In this document: positions 17,601 to 21,471 of the stretch, in pieces | Numbering within the stretch: the first letter of the stretch is position 1 | Layout: each line of letters opens with the position of its first letter | From: Acidiluteibacter sp965660325 | GTDB taxonomy: Bacteria; Bacteroidota; Bacteroidia; Flavobacteriales_E; Vicingaceae | NCBI GenBank assembly: GCA_965660325.1 | Contig: CBFHZL010000037.1 | Span: forward strand, 1-21,471 | Direction of reading: 5' to 3' | Length of the DNA stretch: 21,471 nucleotides | The notes under the pieces: model-generated | What the model was told of the DNA's origin: nothing | Database searches by the model: none | Seen by the model: the letters and a program-made list of their open reading frames with translations, nothing else | Position numbers and translations under genes: made by a program

Positions 17601-20600
17601 AGGTGTTGTAAATGGACAAGAAGTACGCCACGACAAAGTAGTTTCTTTTGATGGTGTTACTGATTACCTAGAAGTTGCTAATGGATTTGATTTTGCTAGC
17701 GAAAGCTTCACAGTTGAGTTTTGGGCTAGAAGAAACGTTTTAGGAACAAAACAAACGGTTATATCTCAAGGAGCTACTGCAAATAATCATTTTTCAATCG
17801 GGTTTAATACTGCCAATAAAGTAGAAGTTACCATTGGAAACCAAACGTATGCTTCTAACTTTTCAATCTTAGACGATACCACTTGGCATCATTATGCTGT
17901 TGTATATGATAAGACAGGGTTGAATCTAGACATATCTGATCGATCAAGTTCATCTACTCAAAATAGTACAACGAATAACTTCTTTGCAAATTATGTGAGT
18001 GGAGGAAAGACTTATTTTGGTAAGAGCGCAGTTACGAATAGTGATTTTTACTCAGGAAGTGCTCACCAGATCAGAATTTGGAACCGAGCTTTAACGCCAT
18101 CTGTCATTTCAAGTAGATTAAATAATAACTTAACTGGCAGAGAGCCCGGCTTGATTGGATATTGGCCAATGGAAGAAGGAAGAGGAGTTCTTGCACAAGA
18201 TGTTGCTAGAGCAAGAAATGCTCAAGTGTTTGCTCAATGGGAGTTGAGTCCAAAAAGTAGTAGTGCCTTTTTTGATGGTGTTGATGACTTTGCCCTTTTA
18301 GATAGCGCTGGAACTTTAGCTGCTACTTTCGAAATGGATTTAACCATTGAGTTCTGGTTTAAAACTTCTGGAGGAAGCCCAATGACTTTCTTATCTAATG
18401 GTAGCGGACGATTTGTACCGAATGATATCAATAGAAATGGCTGGAGCATTGAGCTAGACGCAAATAATACCATTAGAATCAAAAACGACAGTGTAGACTT
18501 CGAGGGAGTTACTACAGATTTTGCTGATAACAAATGGCACCACTTTGCATTGGTTGTAAATCGATTAGCAAACACAACTGTTTTTATTGATGGCCTTCAG
18601 CAAAACTCAATTAGCTCTGATAATTTTTATGGTTTCGGTGCTCCTAAGTTGGCAGTTGGTGCTAGGTACTCTACTAATGGTATTATAGACACTTATGATC
18701 AACATTTCAATGGTTTCATTGATGAAGTTCGTATTTGGAATTCAGCTAGGTTAAAAGATAACTTGGAGCTTGATCGATTCAATCGTCTGAAAGGAGATGA
18801 GTTTGGTCTTATTGCTTACTATCCTTTTGAACGCTTTGAGGTGGAGCTAGGAGTGCCAAAATTAACCCCATCATTTAAAGACGTTTCTCCAAGCTTATTG
18901 GATCTTGTTGCTCAAGGTGGTGCTTTGGTGACTAATAATGAATCTCCTGCAATTGCGCTACAGAGACCTGTTAAGAATATCAATTTCACGTGGAGTGTCA
19001 ACAATGATAAGATAGTCATTAACACTAACGAAGCGCCTGCAAACATTGAGAATGTGACATTAAATATTGCAGTCAAAAATGTAAGAGACTTAAACGGGAA
19101 TGTGATGCAATCACCAAAAACATGGATTGCTTTTGTAAATAAAAATCAAGTGCTTTGGCAAGATGTTCAAAAAACGTTAACCAAAGAGTTAAATGATACG
19201 TTGACATTCTCTACTCGAATTGTGAATAATGGTGGAGAAGTTAAAAACTTTACTATTTCAAATATTCCTGCTTGGTTGACTGTTACTCCTAGTACCGGTA
19301 CAATTGCTCCACTTAGCACTCAAACTATTCGTTTTGTGGTGAACCCAAGTATAAATATTGGTGACTATAAAGAAGATATTGTGCTGTCTACCGATTTTGG
19401 GTATAACGAGAAATACTTAGTCAACTTAAAAGTGACTAAACAATCTCCAAACTTCTATGTAGATCCTTCTCTTTATCAAAAGAGTATGAATGTAATCGGT
19501 CAGATAAGAATTAATAATACTGTTTCTGCAAACCCTGATGACAAATTGGTGGCATTTATNNNNNNNNNNNNNNNNNNNNNNNNNNNNNNNNNNNNNNNNN
19601 NNNNNNNNNNNNNNNNNNNNNNNNNNNNNNNNNNNNNNNNNNNNNNNNNNNNNNNNNNGAGTATGAATGTAATCGGTCAGATAAGAATTAATAATACTGT
19701 TTCTGCAAACCCTGATGACAAATTGGTGGCATTTATAAATGGAGAAGTTAGAGGTGTGGCTAACCTTCAGTATATGGAAGCTTTTGATAAGTATGTCGCT
19801 TTCTTAGATGTATATAGTAATACATCGGACAGTGTTTATTTCCAAATATGGAATGCCTCTAAAGGTGAACTGCACACGGAGATCAATCCTGTGCTATATT
19901 TTGTAGATAATCAGTTAATCGGTTCTCCATTTAATCCACAAATGTTTGATGCATTTGATAATGTATCTAAGCCGATTGTATTGAAGGATGGATGGAATTG
20001 GGTTTCATTCCCACTTTATGACAACCATATGAATTCGTTGGCAACGTTCTTTAATGAAGTAAATTTCAGCGAAGGAGACATGGTAAAAACCATTGGAAAT
20101 AATGCAGTGGCCCAATATAGCACAACAGCAGGGTGGGTAGGAAATCTACTGAATGATGGTATTAGAAATGACAAGTCATACCTCATTAAAATATCTCAAG
20201 ATGATACGTTGGATTATAAAGGCTTTGCAATTGATCCGGATACTGTTACCATAAATGTTGACTCAGGTTGGAATAGAATTGGATTTATTTCACTCAGAAA
20301 TATGCAAATTAATACAGCACTAGCAAATTACAACGCTCAGTCGGGGGATATAATAAAAGCGCAAGGTAGGTTCTCTTATTATACACCTAATTTAGGTTGG
20401 GTAGGTAGCTTACAAGTATTAGAGCCTACCAAAGGATATCTTTTAAGTGCTAGCGCTCCTACAAGCTTTGTATATCCACGTTTGGGACTACTAAGAACTA
20501 AAGCAAAAGTAGAAGCTCAAGCTAATTTAGAAGCTTACCTTCCTAGTGGATACCAATTAAATCCATATCAATATGAGGCAAGTACGGGCGCTATTATTTC

Positions 20601-21180
20601 AGTCGATATCTGTGAGGAAGTTCTTCAAAATGAAAACATTGTTTTAGCAGCTTATACTGATGGTGTATTGAGAGGCCTTTCAGAATCTGCAGTATCGCTT
20701 TCTAATGAGTTACAACCACAGTATTATATTTCTGCTTATGGTATTAGCGGAGACCAGTTCACTTTTGAATTGATCGATACTTTGAGAAACCAATCAATTC
20801 CACTTTCTGGTCGTATTTCATTCGAGAAAAATCGAGTAGAGGGTACTCCTGATGAGCCGGTTGTATTAATTACTAAAGGTGCTGTGAATTGTGACTTGTA
20901 CAAATCAGCTCCAACAGAAGCGGCTGCTTCAGGCTATGTATATCCAAACCCATTCAAGGATGAGTTAAATGTAACGGTACCCTCCGATATGGGAGAAAAA
21001 GTAGAAATTAGTTTGGTTGATGGATTTGGTCGAGTAATCTATTCAGGATTTGCAGCAAAAGGTGAATTGTTAGATTGGTCAAGTGTAGCCAAAAACAACA
21101 CCATGCTACCTGCGGGAGTTTACTTCATTCGTTTTTCAAATGATAGCGCATTAAAAGTAGAAAAAGTAGTTAAATACTAA
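11668..21180 (+). CDS. Giant multidomain T9SS-secreted surface protein with LamG, Fn3-like and Ig-like domains
   Basis: From ATG 11668 the frame is open for 3170 codons across an N run; about 3111 if the flanking duplication is an artefact. ATG 11668 begins a good signal peptide (MKTHYILSLFAGFLLTLFL, cut near HA-QSP, 24/25); the TTG upstream is only frame. Domains in order: unknown beta region 25-145; four Fn3-like domains about 147-525; a carboxypeptidase-regulatory-like domain (542-565 and 785-835) split by LamG 1 (570-745); two similar regulatory-like domains about 845-915 and 934-1008; an alternating-strand module 1255-1680 ending in ACPYQGET; an Ig-like domain 1690-1810; an SbsA-type Ig-like domain (1942-1986 and 2437-2491) split by LamG 2 (1991-2172) and LamG 3 (2199-2389); a BACON-like domain 2495-2593; beta domain copy A; two GWN/GWVG repeats; copy B; and a T9SS type-A sorting domain from YPNPF (3092) to the end, with LPAGVYFIRFS. 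Likely role: adhesion or glycan binding at the cell surface. The ligand is unknown. Confidence 0.93.
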   Translation: MKTHYILSLFAGFLLTLFLNNVHAQSPYSPTDVRTTVDYSTGHVRIDWKETGAGLTGGCQQHMTREKIYYRVGTSGGWTKVFENVGYTGSSALGYQNVTNLPGSFFTQTSQIRFEGDWRVDNQNLNTCGGKQAAKAFEYTLNNRVGQPKFLDVSFDEFCDKVELKWEDGDNVGNFSPTRVRIFRKAKNASNYGSALVSGIASNVYSDVSAAAGTEYTYKVQTYMSYPGRTAYGASSEGDGKRIGVPAIPSGVFLEQATCDGQIDVNWNWSESVNPSNFLIERSTASSFTSPTTITVSGSDRKTRDAATNSGTQYYYRVKSKIDCPSSNAVKISTASATENIVGLGVPPAPTVLSTSINAAQKEVTVSWQDNSNMEDGFKVVRQSSNGQVEFDVAENTTSYVDNSGDVCSNFTYKVKSYNSCKTSGVISSNGKSGYIPADIQTTFDNGQNKIESSDGEFGDRIQLKWKTPNRQNDNWNIYRIDPILNDTTFVASPQGRDRVYSDNTANANTLYEYLIEGETNCAGNVLTSNTSKDIGFRLAFGTVNGQVTYDGGTAVEGVKVVAEAASGVSGRSGGFNGTNAYADALNPNALQTDSMTISAFVRPSDLTGKKVIASKRTGSTGWEFFLDGNSLKLTAGNQTISASSSFIAANNWFSVAGSVSEDSIKLYVNGRLINSAITTQSSLDTATNFLIGKNSSGSYFKGQIDDLRFYDRAITDLEVVRTFDVYINPSMDGLVGYWRFDEGFGANAYDYSKTLLTPNKNHAQLNGVTFNNSKPSSTQLSAGAYTDERGSYFIPFIPYLGNGDNFIITPSFGTHTFTPATTTLFIGGSTPNFSSVNFTDNSSFTVTGSVKFANSSCFVKDIFIRVDGEVVIQNGVPVQTDANGEFSLQVPIGPHVITADKQNHTFSVGRFPSTGNYNFQQNEALSPFIDNTLFKVVGRVAGGGIQAKLPNGFGRGTNNIGIATINFVSQQGGGCLDTTVATDPITGEYSIELPPMKFTIPDFSVGSNNGIAFENNALLDLSLTPPLQTETDTLFKDSVGVRKVVSIDSSKYNSVLNFIHYSTPTINVLGEDFDNQYGSDSIRIKLVDTTMLIPSSALSLKYPIFEENNLYVWQIEAYEIYENRDAGLSNIVFDSVPLTDGKFVINNQLAINPAEEFTIRPQDNFNGVQTYRFSAGQANTSIDQIVPDYSFTKPFELTLITPKSTVVWEPNSSDGTPSPLFRGVIFGGRALGNSFATSGPQVVTMILRDPPGSNSFSSWEKDVTSTSVSSFENTGGVGVNIGAEVKLGTKFSVGLGYTTETEIEVSAKTSTSVETSVTGANELVESVSRSVALNTSADPEYVGPDADVFFGRSLNMDFGLSQVITLIDTAQCGNGNSECFGNVLSYGGKGFKIGSTKTMFTIPGGYGTEFVFTQAGIEGSVIPKLEALRNQLLAGPKYINHLTTGDQNFGKSNDHPDFIGVGSGPTPDYEKNTVQDSSGESYTFKGYKTIDTTITKIPAGGLLPVTKQVKVTTGVDSVWWYNQQIKLWQDAIARNEREKVLANGSNLDRNISYQAGTGLTYTNTSSREETESLAINFSLDQELALTFGFEIGGNGVEVETAMNMNYSHTTSNATTKSTTTAFSYTLDDSDGGDEFTVDVFESKDGYGPIFKTRGGQTACPYQGETRTKYYRPGTIIDKATIQIEQPRITASPTTIFNVPANAAGVITLNLINDGPEDNVYDLKVLENTNPNGAILKIDGISPNRGFAVPAGTAISKQLQIEKGPNHIHYDSIALVFHSQCQYAFGTANYEDIADTVYISVQFLPSCTDIDISSPGDQFVLNNDFNSNLPIILSGYDINYGGLEKIGLQYKPSAQSSWITLGEEWFKDTNNINTRYPNHPNPLRIPTNQAYITYDFDMSQLIDQPYQLRAVSTCKIPGNPDKDEYSSVVGGLADRVNPHPFGTPSPADGVLDPNDDISIQFNEPIEAGSLTLDNFQLTGVVNGQEVRHDKVVSFDGVTDYLEVANGFDFASESFTVEFWARRNVLGTKQTVISQGATANNHFSIGFNTANKVEVTIGNQTYASNFSILDDTTWHHYAVVYDKTGLNLDISDRSSSSTQNSTTNNFFANYVSGGKTYFGKSAVTNSDFYSGSAHQIRIWNRALTPSVISSRLNNNLTGREPGLIGYWPMEEGRGVLAQDVARARNAQVFAQWELSPKSSSAFFDGVDDFALLDSAGTLAATFEMDLTIEFWFKTSGGSPMTFLSNGSGRFVPNDINRNGWSIELDANNTIRIKNDSVDFEGVTTDFADNKWHHFALVVNRLANTTVFIDGLQQNSISSDNFYGFGAPKLAVGARYSTNGIIDTYDQHFNGFIDEVRIWNSARLKDNLELDRFNRLKGDEFGLIAYYPFERFEVELGVPKLTPSFKDVSPSLLDLVAQGGALVTNNESPAIALQRPVKNINFTWSVNNDKIVINTNEAPANIENVTLNIAVKNVRDLNGNVMQSPKTWIAFVNKNQVLWQDVQKTLTKELNDTLTFSTRIVNNGGEVKNFTISNIPAWLTVTPSTGTIAPLSTQTIRFVVNPSINIGDYKEDIVLSTDFGYNEKYLVNLKVTKQSPNFYVDPSLYQKSMNVIGQIRINNTVSANPDDKLVAFXXXXXXXXXXXXXXXXXXXXXXXXXXXXXXXXXXSMNVIGQIRINNTVSANPDDKLVAFINGEVRGVANLQYMEAFDKYVAFLDVYSNTSDSVYFQIWNASKGELHTEINPVLYFVDNQLIGSPFNPQMFDAFDNVSKPIVLKDGWNWVSFPLYDNHMNSLATFFNEVNFSEGDMVKTIGNNAVAQYSTTAGWVGNLLNDGIRNDKSYLIKISQDDTLDYKGFAIDPDTVTINVDSGWNRIGFISLRNMQINTALANYNAQSGDIIKAQGRFSYYTPNLGWVGSLQVLEPTKGYLLSASAPTSFVYPRLGLLRTKAKVEAQANLEAYLPSGYQLNPYQYEASTGAIISVDICEEVLQNENIVLAAYTDGVLRGLSESAVSLSNELQPQYYISAYGISGDQFTFELIDTLRNQSIPLSGRISFEKNRVEGTPDEPVVLITKGAVNCDLYKSAPTEAAASGYVYPNPFKDELNVTVPSDMGEKVEISLVDGFGRVIYSGFAAKGELLDWSSVAKNNTMLPAGVYFIRFSNDSALKVEKVVKY
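19482..19559 (+). repeat. 78-base direct repeat, left copy (contig end)
   Basis: These 78 bases are identical to 19659-19736. The copy ends exactly where the N run begins. This is what an unmerged overlap between two contig ends looks like. Offset between copies is 177 bases, a multiple of three, so the frame survives either way. Confidence 0.95.
19560..19658. other. Assembly gap (99 N)
   Basis: A run of 99 undetermined bases inside the giant gene. Its length need not reflect real sequence, because both flanks carry the same 78 bases. Confidence 0.99.
19659..19736 (+). repeat. 78-base direct repeat, right copy (contig start)
   Basis: Identical to 19482-19559 and starting exactly where the N run ends. 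Only this copy continues into the rest of the domain (NGEVRGVANLQ). Confidence 0.95.
19984..20490 (+). repeat. Two tandem GWN/GWVG protein repeats in the giant gene
   Basis: Unit 1 (about 19984-20262) and unit 2 (about 20263-20490) share the order GWN, a short strand, an Asn/Leu-rich helix, GD.(V/I)K..G, a Tyr-Ser/Thr strand, GWVG.L, and (S/G)YL(I/L) ending in a hydrophobic strand. They are about 93 and 76 residues long and diverged at DNA level. They sit between the two copies of the C-terminal beta domain. Confidence 0.8.
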
Positions 21181-21197
21181 CTTAATAAACCATGCAC

Positions 21198-21229
21198 ATT
21201 ACTAGCGGCTGAGGATAGTCGCTAGTAAT
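21198..21229 (+). terminator. Hairpin after the giant gene, possible terminator
   Basis: Arms at 21198-21209 and 21218-21229 (ATTACTAGCGGC and GTCGCTAGTAAT) form a 12-pair stem with one G-T wobble and an 8-base loop, 17 bases after the stop codon. There is no T-run behind it, so it may be an attenuator or an RNA-stabilising 3' end instead of a full terminator, allowing read-through to the next gene. Confidence 0.5.
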
Positions 21230-21310
21230 AGTATAAAGTTGATGTTTGTTGCAAAAATCAGTAAGCCAAAGAATAAACAACCATCTTAAATAGAAACCAT
21301 CGAATAATAA

Positions 21311-21471
21311 ATGAATATGAAGCAATTACAAAAAATGATTAGTGCAATACTAATTTTAGGTGCAGGTAGCCTATTTGCCCAGTCACCTACCTGGAATGTA
21401 AATCCCAGTGCATTTCAGTATAATATGACTGTTACTGCCAGCTTAGATGTAAACTGTGCTGAACTTACCAA
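21311..21471 (+). CDS. Secreted protein, N-terminal fragment; starts with the same beta domain as the giant protein
   Basis: Open from ATG 21311 (or ATG 21317) to the window end: 53 codons, gene continues. A signal peptide is clear: Lys/Gln-rich start, hydrophobic core about 10-22, cut near LFA-QSP (23/24). The mature part begins TWNVNPSAFQYNMTVTASLD, which corresponds to copies A (FYVDPSLYQKSMNVIGQIR) and B (YQLNPYQYEASTGAIISVD) in the giant protein. It starts 130 bases after the giant gene on the same strand, with only a hairpin lacking a T-run between. I infer a second surface or secreted component; the rest of the protein, including any T9SS tail, cannot be seen. Confidence 0.85.
   Translation, partial: MNMKQLQKMISAILILGAGSLFAQSPTWNVNPSAFQYNMTVTASLDVNCAELT

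Noticed and set aside
18234..18575. Reverse-strand open frame of 113 codons within the giant gene
   Set aside because: It lies fully inside LamG 3 of the giant gene, has no recognisable motifs and is explained as a shadow frame.
1..21471. CRISPR arrays, insertion sequences, prophage or integron parts
   Set aside because: No regularly spaced repeats, transposase, integrase or phage genes were seen anywhere in the window.

Overview
The window is AT-rich bacterial DNA that I assign to the phylum Bacteroidota. The evidence is a type IX secretion (T9SS) C-terminal sorting domain, several promoter-like TAnnTTTG boxes close to start codons, no obvious Shine-Dalgarno sequences, and proteins that resemble flavobacterial types (SDR-type threonine dehydrogenase, DUF2853, YwqK-like repeats). 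A run of 99 N shows that this is a scaffold from a draft assembly. I cannot name the species.

The left part (1-6968) is coded entirely on the minus strand. It holds the N-terminus of DNA polymerase I (polA), a lipoprotein of the M28 / glutaminyl-cyclase type whose start overlaps the end of cysS by 11 bases, cysS itself, a polytopic GT-C-like membrane protein, a secreted YwqK/MORN-like repeat protein, and an SDR-type L-threonine 3-dehydrogenase (tdh). A divergent intergenic region of about 310 bases, with a 16-base perfect palindrome, separates tdh from the plus-strand genes.

The middle (7281-10970) is on the plus strand: trhO (tRNA U34 hydroxylase), hmgA and a 4-hydroxyphenylpyruvate dioxygenase gene. 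The last two catalyse consecutive steps of tyrosine catabolism (4-hydroxyphenylpyruvate to homogentisate to maleylacetoacetate), but their gene order is the reverse of the pathway order and they are separated by 177 bases. A strong hairpin terminator follows, shared with a convergent small DUF2853 gene.

The right part (11668-21471) is dominated by one gene for a giant secreted, probably surface-anchored T9SS protein of about 3100 residues. It carries fibronectin-III-like domains, carboxypeptidase-regulatory-like domains, three LamG-like domains, an unusual module of alternating beta strands, Ig-like domains, two repeats of a GWN/GWVG unit, two copies of a C-terminal beta domain, and the sorting domain. 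The next gene, cut off by the window end, is also secreted and begins with another copy of that beta domain, so the two proteins probably belong to one surface system. The N run inside the giant gene is flanked by an exact 78-base duplication that looks like an unmerged contig overlap.

Most of the window is ordinary housekeeping and catabolic sequence. The parts worth a second look are the giant protein (LamG domains apparently nested inside other beta-sandwich domains, and a possible membrane-active or fibre-forming beta module), its partner gene, and the dyad-symmetric sites in the two divergent promoter regions.
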